A DNA stretch of 64,000 bases, from assembly GCA_036362985.1 (NCBI GenBank), contig JAYGXS010000002.1:99601834-99665833 (forward strand), written 5' to 3'. Shown piece after piece: positions 1 to 9,370 of the stretch. A program made the position numbers and the translations under genes. Every line of letters starts with the position of its first letter. Position 1 is the first letter of the stretch. The notes under the pieces are model-generated. The model had not been told where the DNA came from and made no database searches. It was given only the letters and a program-made list of their open reading frames with translations. Source of the DNA: Ligula intestinalis (lineage: Eukaryota > Platyhelminthes > Cestoda > Diphyllobothriidea > Diphyllobothriidae).

Positions 1-212
1 TCTAAAGTTAGGGACTGTTGACCGAACGTGGCGATAGAAGTGTTGTTCGCAGCCTGCAGTGTAAACTGCAATGGCTGGAGATGATGACGACGAGGGGGCG
101 GTACGACGCTAACTTCTGCACCTGTGTCGATCAAGAAACGGAATCCTGTGGACTTGTCGGTCACGTAAAACAGGCGACTGTGTCCGGAGTGGCCAGCACC
201 AGTCGTCGCCAT
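1..212 (-). pseudogene. pol: Aspartic protease start of Pol, cut by window edge
   Basis: This frame opens with an ATG that shares one base with the Gag stop (TAATG). It encodes about 70 residues containing LIDTGAEVSVVPP, the active-site DTGA motif of retroelement aspartic proteases. It is in a different frame from Gag, so Pol would need frameshifting or re-initiation, or the offset is a later indel. RT, RNase H and integrase would be beyond the window. Confidence 0.75.
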
Positions 213-1232
213 TACTGGCTGGCGGCGCCGTTTCCCGAACGTGAACGTCGAGCATAATAACAAGGCGGGACGCATTTAATAGCATCCGGGCCGAATGTTC
301 GGTGGTACCAGCAGACTTTGTCGTCTGCACGCTCTTTTGAGTAAGAGCGGTTGCGGCTTGTAGAGGGACGACCGGTTTGAAGCCGGTTGAAGGTGGAACA
401 CATCGTGCTCACTTGAGAGCACAATAACCTCACAGTATCTTTAAGATCCTGCAGGTCGTCATCTCTGTGGTCTGTAACGTCTCGAATCAGCTGAGTGGGT
501 GAAGTTGACCGTGAGGATGAGGTACCAAGCGATTTAGTGGACTTTCGCTGTGTACGGCTGTCAGGTTTACGGTCGGATCGTGAGGCCGAAACCTGGGAGA
601 CGGCATGCTGAGGTACTGAGTTCGAGGCTTGGTTTACGGCGTACGAACTAGTACCGGGGTGACATTGTTGGATGCGGTCTGCGTGCTCCGCGAGTTTGGT
701 CAGCGGAACATCATCATCGAGTAGGGCGAGTACTTGTTGCATTGAATGGGGTAATTTATCCATCCAAATGCGACGAAAAATAGAATCATCTAAGGTGCGA
801 CCAGCAAGCAGGTGACGCATGTGGCGCATTAGAGCGGAGGGGGTTTGGTCGCCAAGCTCGACGTTGCTGAGGAGTTGACGAAGTTTGTCGTCGGCAGATT
901 GTGCCATACGTTCGAGAATAGCCTTTTTTTAAGCTAGAGTAAGGTTTGACTTTAGGGATAGGATCAAGGAGATCCTGAACGGCGAAAGCGATGTCGAACG
1001 GTAAGTACTGCACGACGTACGCGTAACGCGAACGCTCGCCAGTAATCTGACGTGAGGCGAAAACAGCTTCGATCTGTTTGAACCAGACTGTCGGGTCGTG
1101 CACTTCGTAAGGTGGAAGCTTAATAGATATCTGAAAAGCCTGCGGCTCGTCGTGAGCAGATGGTGCACACGAGTTGTTAGAACCAGCATCATCGTCGTCG
1201 AAATCGTGAAATGGGTGGTATTCGTCGCCCAT
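212..1232 (-). pseudogene. gag: Gag of CsRn1-like retrotransposon, one frameshift
   Basis: The structural protein that packages element RNA. It starts at an ATG at 1232 with an acidic N-terminus (MGDEYHPFHDFDDDD). A capsid-like helical region follows, including a DKLRQLLSNVELGDQTPSA stretch typical of flatworm Gypsy Gags. Near the C-terminus is CWYHRTFGPDAIKCVPPC, a C-x2-H-x9-C-x3-C knuckle. The frame breaks near 930 in a run of seven A on the minus strand; removing one base there would keep one frame. The TAA stop at 214-212 overlaps the next ATG. About 340 codons in all. The break may be a mutation or an assembly error. Confidence 0.8.
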
Positions 1233-1316
1233 GGTGAAAAATTTTATGAACGGCAGATTCAAACGGCAAAAAAAAGGTGAATGGAATAAATAATAAAACG
1301 TGGATAACAATAGAAA

Positions 1317-1327
1317 CGGGGTCACCA
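1317..1327 (-). other. Primer binding site, tRNA-Trp type
   Basis: On the minus strand TGGTGACCCCG lies just inside the LTR. It is complementary to the 3' end of animal tRNA-Trp (CGGGGTCACCA). Reverse transcription of the minus strand would start here. The match and position support both the LTR limit and the CsRn1 assignment. Confidence 0.8.
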
Positions 1328-1331
1328 AATT

Positions 1332-1740
1332 TGTAGTGGCTTTATCACTACAAATATACAAAACGTCTTAGCAAATGCGCGATGAAAACTTTCGAGGGTA
1401 GACTAACTGCTAATAAGGGATTTACCAGACTATTCTAGTGGAAAAGTCACAAAAATCCAGTAAAGAGATTGACGTTGAAGATTAGAAATGATACAATTCA
1501 CTAAGATCCTTCACGATCCTAGTCGGCAGTAGTCAAGTAGTCGACTTACCAAAGGATAACTCTGCGAGGACTGGATCCAAGTTCGTTGGGCTGTGAGTTG
1601 CAAAATGGGGAGAAAACTCGTTTGCAAATTGTCGCTGGATTCTCCTGGAGCCCGAGAGTGATCACCAGAGAGGTGTCGTTGAAGGGCAAAATAAGCAGCG
1701 GCAGGTGAGGAGAGAATTGAGCTGTAGAGGGTGATTAACA
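1332..1740 (-). repeat. 5' LTR of the CsRn1-like element
   Basis: The stretch is about 409 bp. On the minus strand it opens with TGTTAATCAC and closes with CACTACA, so it has TG...CA ends, and it sits four bases from the primer site. The partner LTR is outside the window, so the limits rest only on the terminal dinucleotides and the primer site. No target duplication can be tested. Confidence 0.65.
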
Positions 1741-1802
1741 AGATAGTTGCTAGCCTGCGTCAAAACCGAAAGTGTAAGACAAAGTGTTGTATTTAGTTTG
1801 AA
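1741..1802. other. Gap between the Gypsy LTR and LN1
   Basis: Sixty bases with no recognisable feature separate the LTR from the first RT-like codons of LN1. Confidence 0.4.
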
Positions 1803-3790
1803 CAAACTTGGTTATTGATAAATTTAAACAACATGTAAGTAGGGCCAAGAGCCCGCAAGCTAAACTGTTTGAAAAATTAATCTCCAATAAAATTTCAGAT
1901 TTTTGCAGAAGCAATCAATTATTAAATATATCTCAGCATGGTTTTTACCGGACCGATCTTGTGCAACATGTCATATGTCTTTTCTCAATCTCATCACTTC
2001 TCTTCGTAACGATCATCTATCTGTGGTTGTCATCTATTTTGATCTTAGTAAGGCATTTGATAAAGTACCTCATAGGAGACTAATAGCCAAACTAGAGGCT
2101 ATAGGATTTTGTATTCCTCTTATTGACTTTATTAGATCATATCTTTCTAATCGAAAACAACAGGCCTTAGTGGGGTCCTCATACTTTACCCCTACGCCTA
2201 TTTTAAGCGATATCCTTAAAGGTACCGTTTTTGGCCCCTTGTTGTTCTTGCTTTATATAAATGATATTTTAACAACAGTTTAACGCTCTCAATCGTATAT
2301 ATACGCGGACGACTTGAAATGTGTAAACTTCTCAAATTCTACGGCTGAGCGATGCTTAGAACGCATTCATTCGAATTTGGATGCTATATCTGCGTGGAGC
2401 TCCACGTGGCAGATGGGGTTCTCACCTTCTAAGTGCCAGTTTATGTGTTTTGGGCCTGAAAGGCTGCCACAGCCTATCATTTTTCAAGATATCCCCATGA
2501 CTGAATGTTCTAACATTAAGGACTTAGGTTAGGTTACACCAATAAATTAGATCGTGCACCTCACGCTGATCGAATTACAACAAAAGCTGCTCAGATATGC
2601 GGCTTTATCTCTTAAAATTTCTACCTTCCCGAAATGAAGCGAAGACTTTATCGTATGTATGTGCTTCCTATTCTCAAATACTGTTTTCCAATCTTCGGTC
2701 TAATGAACGAATCTAGCCGTTCAAAAATCGAAATTTTCCAAAGAAGATTCATTAAAAGGGTCCTCTATCCGGCATTTTCAGATACTCCCTACTCAGATAT
2801 ATGTGAGATAATGAAACTGAAATTTCTTTGGGCAAGGAGACTGGAAACAGGGTTTTGTCTCCTGTTTCGCTTTAATAATAGTTCAAACCTCCTCAAGATT
2901 TCTGCCCTTACTCCCGTTACTCGCCCTTACAACCTAAGAAATTCAACGTTGATTATACCTCCTCCTGCTTCTTCCACTTCTAGACGATCTCTATTTTTGC
3001 TTCTAGGAATAATTTGCCGATTGATATTCGGGCTTTGACTAGTCTATGTGCATTCAAACGAAGACTGCACATTTATCTTAACATTGAATCTATTAAACTT
3101 TTGTTTTCCCCATCTTTTCTGGGCAGCTTTCTCCACGATCCCGAGAAAGGACCATCGGGAATTTAGGATCTTTTCTTGAAACTACCTTCCTCTGACTCGT
3201 GTCCCCCGGAATCAGGAAGCAATCTTGATGGCTCTCGTTTCGCTGGTCACCAACCATCATCAAGGCCTTAGATTTGGTCACATCCCAGACATCCCCAACG
3301 ATGGTCTTGTAGATTTGACGGACTTTTGGATTTCATTCAGCGGTGCCTATCACGATCATAAACTCGTGGGTTTCCCTATGTTCCATTATGCCGCACCGGT
3401 TTGGAAACCCGAGTATAGTGCCGGAAACCCGTCTATACCAGTAATGTTTCGTTAATACCTATTGTTCTGCCCCACGCTTAGCTTCGACTGAGTTTGCTTC
3501 CAAGCCCCCCCCCTTACTAACAGAGGCAGTGGGTACCAGAATACACAGTCAGAATCTAGATAACGATGTGGCTCATCTGTGTGTGCCCTTGAATTTCATC
3601 TTCCGCATGACACTGCTATATTCATTTTTTCGAATCTAACAAATTCGCTTCTAAACAGTTAAACTGGTCCTATAGCTATAGACAACGGATACTGTCGGTT
3701 AAACCAATTATTTCTAGCGCTCCGTTCTGTGGAATTTTCGGTTTATTGATGAGGCCAATTGGGCCTGAAATATACACCTTATTATTATTA
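1803..3790 (+). mobile_element. LN1: 5'-truncated CR1/Jockey-like LINE
   Basis: The copy begins inside the RT domain and runs through a long 3' UTR to a hairpin (around 3752-3765) and a TTATTATTATTATC tail. LN8 and LN10 are the same family: the 3' UTR block near 3127-3450 recurs on the minus strand at 54720-55027, and its first part at 26620-26710. ORF1 and endonuclease are missing. It is a dead copy. Confidence 0.8.
1840..3038 (+). pseudogene. LN1 reverse transcriptase remnant
   Basis: RT blocks are readable in pieces: an AKLFEKLISNKI helix near 1857, QHGF, FDLSKAFDKVPHRR near 2040, and after an in-frame TAA at 2281 the intact catalytic box YIYADDLKCV near 2300. A C-terminal region (LYRMYVLPILKYCFPIFGL, about 2640-3038) lies in another frame. 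At least two frame changes and two stops separate the blocks. No protein can be made. Confidence 0.8.
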
Positions 3791-4688
3791 TCATACTTTT
3801 ACATTTATCTCTGAGTGCTTTGTATTTTGTTTTTGCTTCGGTAGTTTTGAGGATCATGATGACTTTATAGGCGCGTTTTGTTGCCTTGAACTTGCGTTTT
3901 GTCTCACCACCTATCCATGGGGGATGACAGGCTGCCCATCCACGGAGCGTAAGGAAGACAAAATCAGTACAGAGTCTCTCAATATTCCCAGGAATCACTC
4001 TCCAGCGTTCTTCTACATCGGCTGAGGTACTCGGTTCCCAGGATAGGTTCCTAGCGCTCTGTCTCATTTTATCGTAGTCAGTCTTCCGGTATGCCGGTTT
4101 GTAGCATCAACACGTTGACGGCGATCCTGTTATGTGGAGTGTTGCGAAGACAGTAGCATGATCACTGGTTCCTAGGGGTGTGGAGACCCAAGCATCAGAT
4201 ACTTTTGTATGACCCTTTGTGAATAGCAAGTCCAGACAGGAAGCCATTCCCGAATTAGCTATCCGCGTAGGCTGGGCAACATGTTGTACAAGATGGGTTT
4301 CGTTTGTCATTTCCAACAACGCGTTCTCCGTTTCAGAGGCAGAACGTTCGATTTTCAGATGAGCCCAGTTGATGTGTGGGCAATTTAAATCACCGACAAT
4401 ACAGACCCGCGACCTTCTGGCATACTTTTTGACTGAAGTCAACCAGTTTATAGCACCGGCTTGAGGACTTCGGTATATAACACCTATGGTTGAGGTTGCA
4501 CCAGTAGCAGCTTTGACCGACACCCAGTGTTGTTCAACCCGGTTGTCTTCCGTGCGTGTGCATTCTAACAGTGTTACAATGAGTCCATCGGTCCTATATA
4601 ACAAGACACCTCCGTGTTTCCTATCGTAATGGTCGCAACGGGACACTTGGTAAACGGGCACAGGTCTCTGTCACCGCAATAATCGCAG
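3791..4688 (-). mobile_element. LN2: LINE endonuclease remnant
   Basis: On the minus strand 4661-4107 is an open stretch of 184 codons matching the middle and end of an AP-endonuclease domain. It has RKHGGVLLY, IGVIYRSPQ, the catalytic GDLNCPHINW and LGTSDHATV. The linker towards RT (PSTSADVEERWRVI, PWIGG) follows to about 3790, where the LN1 tail begins. The N-terminus is cut near 4688 by the tail of LN3. This suggests LN3 and LN1 landed on either side of, or within, an older LINE. Confidence 0.75.
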
Positions 4689-5925
4689 GGCGCTTTTAAG
4701 TCACTTTAAGTCATTTTATTAAGAGAAGAAGGCTTACGCCCTTGAGCTCCCTAAATATAACCAAAACCGCATTATAGGTCCACCGTAACAATAGTACATA
4801 ATACAAATGCAAAAATGTCGACTTAACATTAGCGATAAGTGTGAGCCAGTTGCAAGGTGCTGCTACTGACACTTTGTTCATTATATCTGCCACAGTTTCT
4901 CAGAAAATGAGAATCAACTTTTTTTTTAAAAACGTCAGCAGTATCTGCGAGGACCACATCTCCCGGGAGTCAATTCCACGCTCCAATGACCCTCTGAGAG
5001 AAGGCGTTTCGTCGACCGTCGATACGTGCCGGTTTCCTCTGTAGTTTAAAAGGATGACCTCGCACATGGTCAGTTCGAGCCAATTCAAAGAAATCATCAA
5101 ATTCTAGGGTGCAGTCTCGGCCTCTAGCAATATGGTAGGTTTGTATGAGGTCCCCGCGGAGTTGTTTATAATTGAGAGGGAAAAGGTCAAGTTCGGTCAG
5201 TCTGTCTTCATAAAGCAGATGACCAAGACTCTTAACCATCTTTGTAGCCCTCGCCTGCACTCGCTCCAGGTGCAGGTAATCTTTTTTGAACCACGGACGC
5301 CAGGCCTGGACAGCATACTCCAAGTGGGACGGAACAAACGCTCCGTAGGTTTTCCTGAAGAGCTTCTCGTCAATGTTGAAGAATCCCCACCTAATCACAA
5401 ACAGCACCTGTGCCGCGCGTATAGCTGCCTTTACACACTGAGTAGATGTTTTAAGTGAGGAATTTATTAGAACACCGAGATCCTTTTCTTTGTTCACATT
5501 TGAAAGTGGGTGCCCATCGAGGAGGTATTGGAAGGCATCGTTCTTCTCATCAGTCCTTATAGTACGGACTCTTAAAACCACACACTTACTTTTGTTGAAG
5601 TTTAAGAGCCAACGAGCAGACCAGCAGCTAAGTCGATTGAGACTTTCTTGAAGCGCTTTCCCATCGGCATCAGACTTGATGACTCTCAAGAGTTTAACAT
5701 CGTTGGCAAACATGATAGCGCTGCAAACCAGGTCGTTGAAAAAGTCGGTGATGTAGATAAGGAAGAGCAGTAGCCCTAAAACAAAGCCTTGGGGGACGCC
5801 ACTTTGCACAGATGTAGGGTTTGACTTTGAGTCACCGATGCACACAGTTTGTGATCGCCCTGTGAGAAAAACTGTGATCCATGCCAGCAGGTTTCCTCTT
5901 ATGTCCATTGCTGACAATTTATAAT
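4689..5925 (-). mobile_element. LN3: 5'-truncated LINE, RT C-terminal half
   Basis: A long open frame (5917-4970, about 315 codons) carries the RT fingers-to-thumb region from RGNLLAWI onward, SGVPQG, a damaged catalytic box (FANDVKLL instead of F/YADD) and the thumb with HLEYAVQAWRP and RGHPFKL. The 3' UTR holds the GGGAGCTCAAGGGCGTAAGC block shared with LN5 and ends in TGACTTAAAGTGACTTAAA. It is therefore an LN5-type LINE. The Asp-to-Asn change would remove a metal ligand, so this RT is probably dead even where the frame is open. Confidence 0.8.
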
Positions 5926-6023
5926 GATAATATGTTTATTATGCCAGCTTACAAGCAATTTTAAAGAGTTGGTAATGCACCTCTTGGGCGCCTTCCAACA
6001 CCTCGAAGACCGGAAAAAACCTA

Positions 6024-6109
6024 AAACAAACTCCCTATGTTGCAGCCAGTATTGCTTTTGTTTCAGGTTTTTTGTTGTGTCAATACTGGGCGAGATAGGG
6101 AGTTTGTTT
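6024..6109 (-). repeat. Two-part hairpin in the LN4 3' UTR
   Basis: AAACAAACTCCCTAT (6024-6038) is perfectly inverted at 6095-6109. Inside it CCAGTATTG (6046-6054) is inverted at 6081-6089. Together they give 24 bp of pairing, an internal bulge and a loop of about 26 nt. LN7 has a related but weaker version near 20530-20620. Such 3' structures may be what the element RT recognises; that role is inference. Confidence 0.7.
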
Positions 6110-6466
6110 CAAGTGAAAAAAACCTCCCTTCAGAGGTATGATACAAACAGAATAAATGAACAGTTGTAAGCTGAGTTGACTCATCAGCAGGAGAACTGTT
6201 TCATATCGTTTAAAAACATTAGTTCCAGGCGGAGAGGGTAAGCACAAAAACACAGTGTTCTCAGTCTTCCTTTAATGGTTGTCGGCAAAGGTTGCATGCT
6301 ATTGGCTGAAGGGTAAGCAGACTGCGGGCTGCTGCTTCAGCCGCATTATCTTCAGCAGTGAAGCCTGGCGGGGTTCAAAGTCCACGAACGCCATCAGAGT
6401 GAAAGTGAGATTCCACCGAGTCAGCACTTAAAATTCGTGAAAGTTGTCCTGAATGTAGATAGCTAG

Positions 6467-7574
6467 TTAAAGCTTTCTTTGAAGCAGCTTATTCCAGATT
6501 GATTTGGCGTTTACTAAAAAGAATTGCCGGAACTTTACTGTTCGTACCATAGCAAGAAATAAACATACGTCTCGATGACTGGCACGTCGAGAGTGCTCAG
6601 GCTGCCTTATTGTACTAAGGGGATTAAAGGTTTGACCATTCAAAAGTTTAAACAGTAAAAAAAGACCCTTCTGCAATCTACGAAGCCACAGGGGATCCAG
6701 CTTCATAAGTTCGCACCTTTGTTGGAAGGTTACGTTACGGTGTTCTGTAGTGAAAACTCTTCTAGTGAAGAAGTGCTGCACCGATTCTATTTTCTTCCGT
6801 TCACAAGTGCGCAGAAGACTGAATAAGGGTGAGCAGTATTCAAGACTAGGTCTCACGTACATATTATAAAGGCTAGTTCTAACCTGGATCGTCTTAAAAT
6901 TTCTAAGGATAAATCCAGTGGTTCGGCGTGCTTTTGAAACTATCAGGGTACAGTGCTCTGACAAATTGAGACTTTTAGAGTAGGATATGCCTAAATCCTT
7001 GATAACTCCTGGGACATTTATTTCGTGGCCGTCAATGCTTAATTCCGGTTGATGATCGTCGCCAACAACCATAACGGAACATTTGTGCCACACCACTAGG
7101 CGAAGGCCTGAAGATCCTTTTTTTATCAGCTTGAGCACGATATTGCGATCTGCTGGTTTATATCGAAAAGCAACTTTTAAACCATCAGCGTACATGAAGG
7201 GTCTACCATACTGAAAACTATTTTGAACGTCGTTGACAAAAAGGCAAAATAGGAGCGGACCCTGTACACAAGCCTGTATAACTCTACTCCTCACATGCGT
7301 GTGGCTGTAAATAACATTGGAAATTTTTACTTGTTGTGTGCGAGCATCCAAACGCGAAAATATGAAGTTCAGAGGCTTGCTACCTAAGCCGAAGGAGGCC
7401 AGTTTCAGAAGGCGGAGGTTATGATCGACGCGATCAAAGGCCTCATTTAAATCATAATAGAAGCTATAAGTGGCAAAACCGCTGTCTTTGGATTGCAGCA
7501 CATAATCAACAAAAGAGAGCTGACAGGTGGCACAAGATCGTCTCTCGATAAAGCCATGTTGAGCTGTATTGAGC
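6467..7574 (-). pseudogene. LN4 RT, main piece
   Basis: An open frame of about 370 codons runs from NTAQHGFIERRSCATC through YYDLNEAFDRVDH, the catalytic region MYADGLKVAF, and a thumb with LYNMYVRPSLEYCSPLFSL, ending at NAKSIWNKLL. The catalytic box reads YADG, so the second aspartate is lost. The SGVPQG motif has decayed to RVIQACVQG. The frame is still open, but activity is very unlikely. Confidence 0.8.
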
Positions 7575-8069
7575 CCGACTGGACACAACCTTAATTTCTG
7601 CTCTCAAACGTAGACTGTTTGGATTCTGATACCATTTCGCTAGTACTGTTTTGGATATTATCGCTTCAATTGTATGTGCAAAAGTACTTTCTGCAACTCG
7701 TGAAATTTGTTATTGTGTCGTACTTCATCAGAAAACGGAATCAAATTGGAATTTGTTCTTCGCGTCATTGAACTGGATTTGCAGCCTACAACCAAAGCAA
7801 GTAAAAACAGCCTGAAAAAACCACCAGTGACAAGATCAGCAGTTATTCAGGACCTCGAAGATCTACAAACGGCTGAGTCGTTCCTGAATATCCAGCATAT
7901 TGTTTATTCACATTTGAAAGTGCTTCTAAGTAATTAAGCTTATTGTTTACTCAGTCTGCTAGAAATATTTGCAATACTTTATACACCATCAGAAGATATT
8001 CGTTATTTTGAATACCAGTCAACACACTACGTCATAGTCGCATTTTGAATTTAGTCATTTCGTTTGCAA

Positions 8070-9370
8070 ATGGAAGTAGCAAATATTACCTTCGATAATT
8101 CTACTAAACTGTCAACGGGGCCAGGAATCCAACCGTGGACGCCTCGGTTGGAAGTAGAACGGCTAGACGATGGGGCTATAGAAGAGTACAGTAGTGAGGA
8201 TCAAATTAGATTATCAACTACAAAAGAGCGGTCTCGAAGTTTACTGAAAAGTCCTCCCGGCAAACGGATGAAAAGTCTCAGAATTTTAAGAGGTGCAACT
8301 TATAAAGATGAGGCTTGCACATCCTGTCTTACGCTTCTGCACAAATTTGCAGACCACGATAAGGAGTTCCATGATCTGAAAATGGAGATGGAGGAATTGA
8401 AGAAATCTCTTCGCTTCCTCCTTAAAAAGGACAACATTATCGTACCTGAAGTTGAGAATAGCTAGCAGAGAAGAGTATTTGCAGAATCTCGGGGCGGAGC
8501 ATCCACTGAGAAAGATGAACAGACACCGGCAAACCAAGCGGCGAAATTGGTAGCTTCCACCTCAAATCCTCTCCATACTGCGCGAAACAAAACACCCACC
8601 AAACAACACGCTTCAATCGGAGAAGGAGATTGTACAACTCCACTTTCTTGTGAAGTCGGTTCGGGCACAGAAAGCCAGCATAAAAAAGATAGTGGGTATG
8701 CTAAGGCTGCATAAAGATCACTGAAAAAACCACAAATACGGAAGGGGGGAAGCACGAAGACAGCTCTGTACAAAGCCATCCCGGTTTCCAAAAGAAGCCT
8801 ATCTCTGGTGATGGTAAGGAAAACCCAAAATCACAAGCCATTCCTATCGATACCTCGGGGTCTTCCGATGGCAGTAGGGCTGGAAATATATCAAGGGACA
8901 CCCTTGACCGCCGAAACTGCATAGTCGTTCAAGGCCTACCTGAATCAGACGGAACTACTCCGAAGGAAAGGACGGATGCGGACGTCGAAAAGTTTCGGGA
9001 CCTGCTTAAAGACATTTTCAGACAGCAAGAGACAGTAGGAGTTTGTGGAGCTTTCAGGATAGGCAAACAGGTTACTGAACAGTCGGAAACTGTCCGACCT
9101 CGACCTCTCAGGATAGTCTTGGATAACAAAGAACAGGTGAACTTGGTTCTGTCCCGGAAGACAGCTCTTCGCCACTCACATAAGACGGTGTTTTTTCAGC
9201 CGGACTACTCTCCAGCAGAACGTCTGAAATGCCGAGAATTGGTGGCGGAACTACGGGGGAGAGAGAGAGCTGGAGAGAGCAATCTGGCCATTTTAAGGGA
9301 CCAAATAATACAGAAAACTACCATAGTGCTGTGGAAGCAGTCAGTCCTGATGACGGCTGCGTTCCAGTAG
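8070..9370 (+). pseudogene. LN5 ORF1, RRM-like nucleic-acid-binding protein
   Basis: Starts at the ATG at 8070 (MEVANITFDN). The first 130 codons end in a coiled-coil-like segment (EFHDLKMEMEELKKSLRFL). A TAG at 8463 and a frame change near 8712 interrupt the reading. The last part (about 8870-9370) contains RRNCIVVQGLPES, as in the first strand of an RRM, then FRIGK, PRPLRIVL, and FFQPDYSPAERLKCREL, which parallels LN4 ORF1. Known LINE ORF1 proteins with this layout coat the element RNA. It overlaps ORF2 by about 140 nt. Confidence 0.65.

Larger units (their letters stand above)
1..1740 (-). mobile_element. Ty3/Gypsy LTR retrotransposon, CsRn1-like, 5' part
   Basis: Read on the minus strand the order is LTR (1740-1332), tRNA primer site, Gag, then the start of protease, where the window ends. 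Three traits point to the CsRn1 group known from flatworms: the Gag knuckle has the CHCC spacing rather than the usual CCHC, the primer site matches the 3' end of tRNA-Trp, and protease is in a different frame from Gag. The rest of pol and the second LTR would lie before base 1. Gag carries a frame break, so this copy may be inactive. Confidence 0.85.
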
